Shown piece after piece: positions 34,448 through 44,400 of a DNA stretch of 64,000 bases. Position numbers and translations under genes: made by a program. Every line of letters starts with the position of its first letter. Within the stretch, counting starts at the first letter, position 1. This DNA comes from Nereocystis luetkeana (taxonomy: Eukaryota; Sar; Phaeophyceae; Laminariales; Laminariaceae), in contig JARUPZ010000014.1 of the NCBI GenBank assembly GCA_031213475.1, forward strand, positions 2,294,001-2,358,000, in the 5' to 3' direction. The notes under the pieces were generated by a model that was given only the letters and a program-made list of their open reading frames with translations, did not search any database and had not been told where the DNA came from.

Positions 34448-34825
34448 GCTCTGCAGAAGCCCCCGCTGCAGCGACGACTGTCGCCCAGCGCGCTCCTCCC
34501 CCGATGAGCATTTTACAGGGACAATATTCCGCCGTGAACGCTGCTCCGGCCGCGTCTGCCCCTTCAGGCCAGGGCAATGCAGAAGCCCCCGCTGCAGCGA
34601 CGATTATCGCCCAGCGCGCTCCTCCCCCGACGAGCATTTTACAGGGAGAAGATTCCGCCGTAAGCACTGCTCCGGCCGCGTCTGCCCCTCCCGGCCAGGG
34701 CAATGCAGAAGCCCCCGCTGCAGCGACGACTGTCGCCCAGCGCGCTCCTCCCCCGACCAGCATTTTACAGGGAGAAGATTCCGCTGTGATCACTGATCCG
34801 GCCGCGTCTACCCCATCGCCGCCTA
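34448..34825 (+). repeat. Three 126-bp coding repeats in the Gypsy element
   Basis: Units begin near 34448, 34574 and 34700. Each codes for 42 residues around AEAPAAATTVAQRAPPP and TSILQGEDSAV. Units are over 90% alike, so the amplification is recent. The surrounding stretch is Ala/Pro/Ser-rich and likely disordered. Confidence 0.85.
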
Positions 34826-35269
34826 GCACCCCGGCGCCTCCGAACGTTTTGCCGTCTTCCGGCCGCATCTCCACTCGGACGCGCCGACGAACAGCCGCCG
34901 CCGCTGGCTCCGCGCCGCCTGCTGTTGATTATGGCTTCGGGCCCGGCGGGGCCCCTAGACCATCAGCCCGGCGTGCTATCACCCCGCCGCGAGCCCCACG
35001 GCCGCGACCGACTGCACAAGTCGTGTTGGCCCCGGCTCCTGCCCCTTCGTTGGTCCCGACGGTACCCATCCCGTCCGAACGCGACCGCGCCGAGCCCTTT
35101 GGAACCCCTCTTTTACGGCTTCCGCAGCCAACTGACGCACCGCCCGTCCCCACGAATGACTTGGACGCCCTCGGCGCAGCTGCCGAATTTCAGTCCGCCC
35201 TCGGTTGCCACGCCTCCCCCTCACGATTTTCGAGCGTGCTGGAGTCGCCGGCCACCAAATCTTGGCCCG

Positions 35270-36413
35270 CGACCACCTCGCCTATTGCGACTTGGCGATG
35301 GACCGCCAGCAGCGCGCGTACGATATCGTTCGCGAACACCACGCCCTCATTGTTGCCCGCGTGGACCACCGCAACTCCGCCCTCGCCGACGCTCTGCGTC
35401 CGGTCCCCAAATTTGACGTTGGCAGCTGGGCGTGGGTGTACAATACGGCGGCCACCATCCGCCAGGGCGCAAAGCCCGACACGGACGCCAAGGTCCTCAA
35501 GGCCAAACTCTCACTCAACTGGACAGGCTCCTACAAAGTTCTCGCTGTTGGCCCCTCCTCCGCAGCGGACACCCCGAACGGATCTCCTCTTGGGGCAAAG
35601 CTCCTGTATTTGGATCTTCCCTCCGATATGCCCGGCGCGGATGCTCGTCGGCGCGTTTCAGTTCTACGCTGCAAGCCCTGCGCCAACCCCCACGACCGTG
35701 GCGATATGCCGAAGTATTTGCCAGCGGGGTTGACGCAGTACGTGTTCAACAACTTCTCCACGAAATCTAAATCTCCCCCGTACCACGTCACCCAGGACGA
35801 CGTCTCGACACCTCTTCACCCACTCGAAGTGGAAAAAATTACCGGACATCAATCGGTTCGAGATCGAGGTGGCGTCATCGCGGTGATGTACGAGACGCAC
35901 TGGACAGGACTATCCCGTTCGTCCTGGGAACGGGAAATGGACCTTCAGCTTTCTCGCCACGCAATTTTGCGCTACTGGGCCGGCACCCCGAACCAGCACC
36001 GCCAAACCAACCGCCTGTACCGCCGAATGAGAATCGGCGCGGCACAACGGGAGCTCTCTCGGAGTAACGGCGAACAGTTTCTGGCACCCGGCTATGGCTG
36101 CGTCTCGCACGCTGACTGGCTCCGCCGATACTGCAACTCCGTCCTTCCCAACGGGGCCCATTTTTGGTACAAGGGCGACGACGGGCTGTGGTGGCTTGAG
36201 AAAATCAGCGCGACTACGCCCACGGATGGAGTATATTTGGTTCGATGTTTGGACGACCCGGGACCGATCAAGCTTCCTCTTTCTCCGGCGCGCTATACGA
36301 CTTCGACGAGAGCTGTACGCGGCTCTTGGTGTCTGCAAATTCACTTGGCTAGCGCGTTTGCACAGGGGGTCCAGCGTAACGTGGACAAATCTCGAGGTGC
36401 CGCCCTTGGATAG
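35270..36413 (+). other. Integrase C-terminal part with chromodomain-like end
   Basis: The first half, with DRQQRAYDIVREHHALIVAR, FDVGSWAWVYN and LSLNWTGSYKVLAVGP, matches the post-core and GPY/F-like segment of Gypsy integrases. Further on, VMYETHWTGLSRSSWEREMD followed by LSRHAILRYWAG matches a chromodomain, which in chromoviruses tethers integration to marked chromatin. A further unassigned region (YKGDDGLWWLEKI) resembles a Tudor-like strand pattern. Part of a broken element. Confidence 0.7.
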
Positions 36414-37023
36414 CTGATTTTCGCTTCTCGGCGGCGCTCGATTTTTTTTCTTGACGTTTTCCTGGATTTTGGGCGGTGGTCTTTCTAGTTGTTGACGTTT
36501 TCCGAGTTTTCGGGTCGAGGTTTTTTCTGGCAGGTGTGTTCCTAGGTTGTTTGTTTGATTGTTTTTCTTGGGCTTGGTTGGGGATGTTTTTCGCGTATTC
36601 TGTCCTGCCTACTCCCCCGCTGAGTGTCGGGGCTGGTCTGGGTAATCGGGCCACTCATTTGTGGCACAGGACACGTTTCCCGAGTAGTAGGCTGGGTTTT
36701 CGGTGTTTCTTGACATCTTCCGTGATATTTTTCGTCTCGTCTTTGTTATATTCACTTTTCACTTTCCCTGCATCTTCCTCGCCCCCCCCCCGTCGCGGGT
36801 GACACGGCGATGATTTTTCGTTGACGACCTCTTCCTGGCCCTTAAGGCTACGCTTTCCTTTCATTATTTTTTACGTACTTTGCCGGCTTCGTTGCCTTGC
36901 CGTCCAGAGGTGTCGGAGTGGGTTTTGAGGAGCCGCATCTTCGACTCATGTTCTAGTTTGTGGAATCGGGGTTTCCGTGAATTTCCCATAATTCTGCATG
37001 TACGGCTCTTCAGAGTGGGCTAG

Positions 37024-37300
37024 TGTTATGATACTGCTTTGTATGAGGTTGAAAGCCCGGTAATTACCTGGGCTCTGGCACTGGGATCGTATTTGCAGTA
37101 CTTGGAAGGCGTATCTCAGGTGGAAAACCAGGTGGTTTCCAGAGAAGCACTAACGTGGTCTCAGTCTCCGTCGTGCACGAAAGGACTAAGGCGACTCTTC
37201 TATCTCTAAGCAAGCAACACATGTGAGTACCAATGAGTACCGGCTTAATAGGCAGACCTGCCCAGGGATACAAAGTGTCCCGCTGTCCATGATCTTAACA
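37024..37300 (+). repeat. 3' LTR of the Gypsy element
   Basis: This is the 277-bp partner of 27208-27484. A weakly purine-rich stretch (CAGAGTGGG) just before it may be the plus-strand primer site. Confidence 0.95.
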
Positions 37301-38100
37301 CAGAGTGGGGAGACATCTACACACCAGACCAGGTGCCTGCTACTGCTATCGTGCCGTGTTGTTGTGCAAGGGTGGCGATGAATACAGAGTGTGTAGGTCG
37401 AGCACTGCTGTTCGCCAGACCAAAGAAAGGCACTCTCACCAGAGTTGGCTCAGACGCTTGGTTCCTACGCTCGGTGCAGCGCATTGGCCGCTGGTGCGCA
37501 CAAAAAAGATGAAAAACATTATCTACGAGTACTACTGCTGTATCCGTCTCGAATGGCAAAAAATGGGGGGGGGGGGTCAGGTTTGGGAGGATACCGCAGG
37601 ACGCCACCGGCAAGCTCTTGCCCCCTAGAGCATGCATCCACCTCATTTCTTCGAGCGCGTCATCTATACTACTAGTTGATCTTGCCCGCCACCGAGCGGG
37701 TTGGCCGTGGACTGAATCTCTGTCGAGATCGAGCGTCTATCGTCTATCGTCGCACGAGCTGAAATTAAACTTTTGTGTACATCGCGTTTCCATTCGCATA
37801 CTTTAGTACTATAGCAGGTATTTTACAGTGCAACAACAGGAGTGGGTTACTTCTTGTGCGACATCAAAATTATCTACGAGCACTACTGCTGTATCCGTCT
37901 CGAATGGCAAGAAATGGTTTTTTTTTCAGGTTTGGGAGGATACCGTAGGACGCAAAAAATGTTTTTTTTTGAGGTTTGGGAGGATACCGTATTAAATAGT
38001 TTTTAGTAGGTGCTGTTGTTGCTATTATAGTGCAATTAACAACGGCATCTTGGAGAGGCCCAAGAGGAGAGTGTGCTGATTAGATTGGGTAGGCGATTGG
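37301..38100 (+). repeat. Dispersed repeat family, forward copy plus partial copies
   Basis: Positions 37540-37790 match the reverse of 25245-25470. A shorter third piece at 37870-37940 and a fragment near 37970-37990 repeat GTCTCGAATGGCAA and TTTGGGAGGATACCGTA. A G run lies at 37564-37575. No gene was seen. Confidence 0.7.
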
Positions 38101-38184
38101 TCAACCTTTACCTTTAGCCCAACGGACTAAGACCTTCACAAATGGCAACGACGGCAGAAGATGGGTCGTTGGTTGCGAGTTCGA

Positions 38185-38846
38185 ATTCACATCATCGAAG
38201 TAGGCCGCCACCTGTGCCAGAACTTTAATGACTTCGTTCATCACTTTGACGAACCAGCCGGGCGAAGCACTCCTGGCTTGGGGCATGACGAGCCACTCGT
38301 AGAGGCCCGTAGGACTGCGAAACGCCGTGAGAGGGACGGTGTCCTTGTGCGCGGTTATCTGGTGGAACGAGGTGACCAAATCGAAGAGAGAAAACACCCG
38401 TCCCTTCCCCAGAGAGTCGAGAGGACTTGATCCACGCCAGGAATAGGCAGCTGGCTGAGGTTGCTGATCTGGTTGAGTTTCTTGTAGTTCATGGTGATCC
38501 GAACGCCTCCAGACTTCTTCGTGATGACCACCAGCGGGCTCGAGTACGGAGAGGTCGAGAGTTGGATCAAACCTGCCGCTAGATAATTCTGGTCCAAGGT
38601 GGCCTCCACTTCCTTGGCCAGGATGGGATTGATGCGGTGAGGCCTGGAGGTGACAGGAGCGCTTTCTTCCGGGACCGAAATCACGAAAGGCATCAACGAG
38701 CTCCAAAACAACTGGGATGAACAGCTCCCTCATGGTCCTCGGTCTGGATGGATATGCAAACAGCGTGAACTTCAGCATATATATTGTAGTGGTGTTCTTC
38801 TAGGGGCCAGCAGTAGCAGGAAGCGGTGTCAAGCCACGCGTCGACC
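38185..38846 (-). mobile_element. Rearranged Gypsy fragment, reverse orientation, broken
   Basis: Read on the - strand this matches parts of the RT region of the element at 27208-37300, plus a short piece of its Gag-side sequence, at high identity. It is a fossil made of non-adjacent pieces. About 30 bp reading ACCTTTAGCCCAACGGACTA and onward flanks it as a direct repeat (38110-38141 and 38899-38930). It is not expected to make protein. Confidence 0.8.
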
Positions 38847-38930
38847 GTATATATATCCGGTCCGTTCCAGGGGGGGAGAGTGTTACGAGGCTTTTTTTAC
38901 CTTTAGCCCAACGGACTAGACCCTCACAAG

Positions 38931-40486
38931 AGACGGCAAATGAACAGAAGAGAACGGTACTTGATGGGGGCAATGTATTGGGTACGTACATGGTGGCCAG
39001 CTATGTAATACATTTTTTTAATTGATTCATACACATACATTGTGCCAGACGAAAGTATACGAAAACATACAAACGACAGGCCGCAGAGCACTTTTTTTGT
39101 CGCTAGACAGGGCTGGCGGAGGGGCAAAACTCTAAAACCAAGGTGAAAGAATAATCCGAAAAAAAAAGTTTTTTTTCGTCCTGTGACCACAGCGCCCTAT
39201 TACTAATTGTGCTGCTGTATGTACGTATAGCCTGGTTGAACTACTTATTTCTACTGCTCGTACCACAAGCTGCTGCCGTCACCTGGAAGGTGCTTTTTGG
39301 GCTTTGGTCTGCCTGTTATTCCCCCTTTGTTATTTTTCCTTGTTACTTTTTTCCTTGGTTCTTTGTCTTTCTCTGTTTACAAGCAGTGGTGTTTTTTCCT
39401 ATTTTATTTTATTTTTCCTTCTTTTCTCCAGCTCCTTCTTTTTCAAGTGTTGGCCACCTCGCCTGCGGGGGGGGGGCACGACAGATTGTTTCTCTTAGAT
39501 TTTGCTTTCATTTTTCTTCTTTTTCTCTTTCGATTTGTCTACCTTGTTTTTGTTTTCTCTTTGATTGTTTTTTTGAGGACCTTTAACAATCTGGGAGAAG
39601 GGATCTTTACGTTGGTAGGCTGTTCGGATGTTTTGGTTCCTGTTGGGATCAAGGCACGGGCGAAGACCCAACCCAACCCCTGACTCTAACCCTAACCCTA
39701 ACCCTAACCCTAACCCTGACCCCAAACCGCAGCCGAAACGGGCCAAAACTCGCCATAAACGAGGCTACGCCAAGTTTGCATCGAACCAGGAACTTTCTCA
39801 GATAGATGCGGACGACGATTCCGAAGTGCAGGCCACGCTACACATTTTTCAAGTAAAAAACATCCCTAAAGATCCCTTCTCCCAGACTGCTAAACCTACT
39901 CGGAGGACTCGTTTTTTTTCGTTTCACTATTTCATAGATTGCGTATGTCGTGCCTGTCGTATCTAGTATGATGACATGGCTTTGCATTGCCCACTGCAGT
40001 GCACACTGCACACGTGGCAACGTAGTATCTCTGTGGCGTAGCTTTGTGACCACATAACTTGTATCTCTTCTAGGATTGAAGAATCGGCACGGACACTGGT
40101 TGTGCTGGATGTCGACGGGTAGAAAGAACGGTTTAATGTGAAGAACACACACACACACTGCTGTACGTACTGCGGGAAGTGCGGCTGTCAGCGTCGATGT
40201 CGATGATTTCGCCGTCCCGCAGGTGCCTTTCGTGCTGATACCGCAAGCACCGCTCTGGTACGAGTAACATACTGCTGCAACCAGGTGCCACTGTAGAGGT
40301 TCGTGTGATGACTACAGCAGTACGTGCGAGCACAGACAACTTGTACGAGTAGGTGCGAGCACAGACGACTATTATTAGACCTGATGGCATACAACCTATG
40401 GTACCTTTTTTCAAACGTAAGGATTCCAGGATTCCGCCGCCCTCTCCCCTTCGTGTGATTTGATAACTATGTGTACTCGTATTCAC
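38931..40486. other. Unassigned DNA around a telomere-like tract
   Basis: The stretch is T-rich from 39300 to 39600. The phrase CTGGGAGAAGGGATCTTTA at 39592-39610 recurs inverted at 39868-39886, one copy on each side of the telomere-like repeat. No protein domain was found. Confidence 0.4.
39686..39717. repeat. Interstitial telomere-like repeat (CCCTAA)n
   Basis: About five perfect CCCTAA units lie head to tail, with degenerate units (CCCAAC, CCCTGA) on both sides. This is the TTAGGG telomere type. An internal site suggests a healed break or an old chromosome end. Confidence 0.9.
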
Positions 40487-40815
40487 ATTTTTTTTGTTTT
40501 TCAACGTCACTTTTACTTTCCAGCCTTACTCTTGGGAGGCTTTACCCTCGGCGATTTTCTGGACAAGCCGTGGTCACAGGTGTCGTCCCTTCTCCCCCCC
40601 GGTACGCGCCTTAGTTTTTGTCGCGCATAGGGTTCAGCATTCCCACTGCTCATCGATTTTCATTGAATGTAGCTAACTCACGCTCTCGCGCTTTCCGCTA
40701 ATCAATTTCTGTTTTGCAAGAAAAAGCCACGAGCATGCACTCGGTGAGACTTGAACCCACGAAATTGATCTTGATAGGCACGCGGACCACCTACCAAGCC
40801 ACCGGGGACGCCGGC
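40487..40815 (-). mobile_element. tRNA-derived SINE, family 1
   Basis: Read on the - strand from 40815, the tRNA-like head has an A box in GGTGGCTTGGTAGGTGG and a B box in GTGGGTTCAAGTCTCACC. A body follows with GCGGAAAGCGCGAGAGCGTG and GAGGGTAAAGCCTCCCAAGA, then an A-rich tail (T-rich on + at 40489-40503). The element matches 42764-43090 throughout, in the opposite orientation. Confidence 0.9.
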
Positions 40816-40980
40816 ATTGCATCATGGGGATTTCATCAGGTTGTCGCGGTAGCGGATGATAGAATACAATGTTGGCGACAACGATGACCCCATATCCGCG
40901 GCACCGTCCAACGCCGATGGGGTATGCCGCACTACTGCTGTACATAGGCAGCCTCGTGTCACGTACTACATAAAAAAAAG

Positions 40981-41020
<40 letters not shown>

Positions 41021-41350
41021 CATCCCATTTATTATCTTCGCCCATCTTCTTCTCTCTCTCCTTCCAACTCGTAACTCAGATCCGGGGTCACATAGCAGGC
41101 TCTTCTCCCCCCTTCCCGCTACGGTACGTGCCTTCATTTTTTATCGCGAGAAGATTTCAGCCTTATCTTCCCTCGTCGACTCGCATCGAATTGTGCCTAC
41201 CCACGCTGCAAGGCGCTCTCAACAATTGAATCCCTTTTTTTTTTTTTTTTTTGCAAATAAAGTCAAAGTCCGACCCTCCTGGGGCTCGAACCCAGGACTC
41301 AAACAAGTAGAATTCGAGGTTAACCACTTGAACCACCGGGGCGACCGGCT
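40981..41350 (-). mobile_element. tRNA-derived SINE, family 2, full-length with poly(A)
   Basis: On the - strand from 41350, the head has CGGTGGTTCAAGTGGTTAAC (A box) and CTGGGTTCGAGCCCCAGGA (B box). The body follows with GATGCGAGTCGACGAGGGAA and ATGAAGGCACGTACCG. The tail is a near-pure A run (T run 40983-41017 on +), so this is a young copy. The head lies only about 130 bp upstream of the Acl4 start codon, facing away from it. Confidence 0.9.
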
Positions 41351-41379
41351 ATGTATGGGTACCCCCTGAGAGGTACAAA

Positions 41380-41424
41380 ATGCCGAAGAGCTACAACCCA
41401 AAACCCGGGACGGGCCGTCTATAA
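41380..41424 (+). other. Possible upstream ORF of the Acl4 gene
   Basis: ATG at 41380 opens a 14-codon frame (MPKSYNPKPGTGRL) that ends 53 bp before the Acl4 ATG and is out of frame with it. It would matter only if transcription starts upstream of 41380, which is not known. Confidence 0.3.
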
Positions 41425-41477
41425 TCCCCCCGCCTCGTGTCTCATCCACAAACGAACACAGCAAGCACTTCAAGACA

Positions 41478-44400
41478 ATGGCTCAAACAAAGCGAAAGAA
41501 AGGGAAAGGCAAGGGGAAAGGGAAGGGGTCAGCTGCCAAGAAATCACCAGCTACTACAGGTGTGTCCCTCCTCTGTTGCCCATTGCGCAAGCTGCATTCT
41601 ACTGGGCATGGTTGCTCTCCTCGAGGTTAACACGCCTGGCTGCCTTGCGTCCATGTCTGCCCCCTCTCGCACCTTGTGTTCTGCTGTGTGTACTGCTGCG
41701 TACGCCACTATATATAGAAGCGCCTTCACCAGAGGATGGTACCGCCGTGGATACGCTATTGGACCAGGCCCGTTCTGCGGGTGATCCCTTCTTGGCGGTG
41801 ACCTTGTATGAGAAGGTTCTCCGGTCAAGGCCCGATGACACGATTGTGATGGGAGAGGCCGCGGACCTCATGCTACACGCCGGCGAGACGGAAGCGGCGA
41901 AAGAGGTACGAGTCGTACTCGTAGGAGTATAGTGCACGTACGCGAATAAATTGTTTACGGCAGTAGCCCTAGGTAGTCTTGAACCGGGCTACGAGTACGT
42001 AGAGTGTACAACAGAGTATGCACAAAGTATGCGTATGAAGCCTCCACAGTCTGTAGCAGCAGTTTGGGTGTGCGCGTTCGCCATTCGTGGTGCTGTATAC
42101 TTATCGTGTTCTTTCCCAGAGCTCCAGGTGCTAACCTCGGTGCAGAGCATCAAGACATACCTACAGCAGTAGTATATACTAAAAATATGATGGGAGGTAT
42201 TCAACACAAGCGCGAGGCAAGCTGTGCTGGCATTACTCTTTCGCGAAGAGATGCCTTGGTGTTGTTGTGAATGCAGGCAGTATATACTGCTGTATGTGCG
42301 AGCGTAGTCCACATTGCACGAAGCACAATATGATGATACCAGTATCTGGTACCTGGTACACAACCGCGAAAGCCGTGCCGTTGTCCTTGTACACACCAGG
42401 TCTTGGCTCGAAGTATCTTGGTGGGACCAGAGGAGGGGCCGGACAAGTACCTCTACATGGCCCAGCTGCACGAAGGGCGAGAATCTCTGGGCTACTACGA
42501 AAAGGGGCTGGAGCTGTTGCAAAAGCAGCTCGGCGATGCTCCTGATGGAGCTGAGGGGAGAGAGGTGGCGCTGAAGCAGCGGTTGTGCATGGCACATTGC
42601 AGCGTCGCAGAGCTTTTTCTTACGGACCTATGCTACGAAGAGGACGCAGAAAGCCGATGTCAGGTGAGACGTGAGACCAACTATTAATACCGAAAACTAC
42701 TGTATGCTTTCAAAAGCGCGCTCAAATACAGCAGTAGTCCAGCAGGAAGTTGCACACGCGTACGTCCCAGGTGGCTTGGTAGATGGTCCGCGTGCCTATC
42801 AAGATCAATTTCGTGGGTTCACGTCTCACCGAGTGCACATGCTCGCAGGGACTTTTTCTTGCATGAAGAAATTGACTATTAATATCAATAGCGGAAAGCG
42901 CGAGAGCGTGAGTTAGCTATATTCGATGAAAATCGACGAGCAGTGGGAATGCTGAACCCTACCAGGTATGCGCGACAAAAAATAAAGGCACGTACCGGGG
43001 GGGAGAAGGGACGATACCTGTGACCAAGGCTTGTCCAGAAGATCGCCGAGGGTAAAACCTCCTACGAGCTAGGCTGGAACGTAAAAGCGATGTAATATAA
43101 TGAATGCTGAACGGCAGTGAGAAAAAACCAGGGATTTTCGCGGGTCAGGTCAAACCTCATGGGTCGGGTCAAACCCGACCCGACCCGACCCACGAATTTT
43201 TTTATGTATGTTGACTTGACCCGACCCGCGAGATTTTGAAAGCCTCTTGACCCGACCCAACCCGACTCGTGAAATTTGAAAATCTCCTGACCCGACCCGA
43301 CCCGACCCGTGAGATTTCAAAACTTCCTGACCCGACCCGACCCGACCCGCCACCTTCCCATTGACCCGTGAGACGCGGGTTTCATGTGGGTCGGGTCACC
43401 TTGACCCGCGAGATCATTTATCTTGACCCGAAGGTTCGACCCGTGGATCTGGCCCGTGGGTCGGCACTTCAAAGACAATTTAATGTTTCATTTTAGTGCG
43501 TCACGGCGATATATGACCTGGCTGTGATGGGTATAAATGGATGCGGGCATGCGTATATGAGTTTGGCGGTGTTTTAATGTTTGAATATGTTACCAAAGCA
43601 GTATGATTGAGTGTTGGTACGAGAGAAGCCTGTGGGTAAGAGAGCGAGAAGTGATTCAAGTGTCGGACCCGCAAGCCGATTGCGCGGGTCCGACCCGCGG
43701 GTCAGTAGACAACTCGCGGGTCATGCTGCCCGACCCGCGAGTGACCCGCTTCTCGCGGGTCATGACCTGACCCGACCCGTGAGCTTTTCATCACCTCTTG
43801 ACCCGATCCGACCCGACCCGTGAGATTTGAAAAACTCTTGACCCGACCTGATCCGACCCACGAGATTTGAAAACCTCTTGACCCTACCCGACCCGACCCG
43901 TGAGGTTTCGAACACTTCCTGACCCGACCCGACCCGACCCGTGACATTTTGAACACCACGTGACCGTGACCCGACCCGCGGGTCGGGTCATGACCCGCGA
44001 AAAGCCCTGGAAAAAACGCTCTATCTTAGTAGTTATAATTAGGAATTTTACGTACTTTCTCGAACATATCTCTTTGTGCGAGCGCTTTTGGGCAAAACGC
44101 CATGGAGTCGACACGGGCAGCCCGGCCGGACACATTGGTCGAGGTCCGGGCGCGATCCGTGCATTCTGGAGCGCGTGGCGGTCGCTCAAAGCTTTTTTTC
44201 CGGCGGGAGTGGATAAGACGATTTCCCTGGTTTCAGTACGAGAGGCCTTATTTTGTACGTACGTACCGGTATGATAATAATGTTGTTGTCTATGTTCTTC
44301 CCTAGGCTCTCATGAGCTGTGAGCACACCGTCCGGACATATACCAGGTACACAACAGACAACATGCACGAATCCCATCGTCACAACGCTGCCGCCCACAC

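Larger units (their letters stand above)
27208..37300 (+). mobile_element. Ty3/Gypsy LTR retrotransposon with a NADAR domain, broken
   Basis: The element is 10,093 bp and is bounded by two 277-bp LTRs starting TGTTATG and ending TTAACA. In order it holds a Gag-like region, a CCHC zinc knuckle, a NADAR domain, an aspartic protease, reverse transcriptase, RNase H, an Ala/Pro-rich stretch with three 126-bp repeats, and an integrase C-terminal part with a chromodomain-like end. RT followed by RNase H and then integrase is the Ty3/Gypsy order. The LTRs differ at about 12 of 277 positions (about 96% identical), so insertion was fairly recent compared with other relics here. The element does not look whole; roughly half a dozen reading-frame breaks are apparent. 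It sits beside a minisatellite. A perfect 5-bp target duplication is not evident. Confidence 0.9.

Noticed and set aside
39209-39683. Phe/Leu-rich membrane protein frames
   Set aside because: The stretch is T-rich, which gives Phe and Leu in every frame, and several frames overlap with the same texture.
43140-44010. Telomere- or CRISPR-like array because of regular GACCCGACCC units
   Set aside because: Units vary and lie symmetrically between inverted ends with an 8-bp duplication, so they are part of an hAT element.
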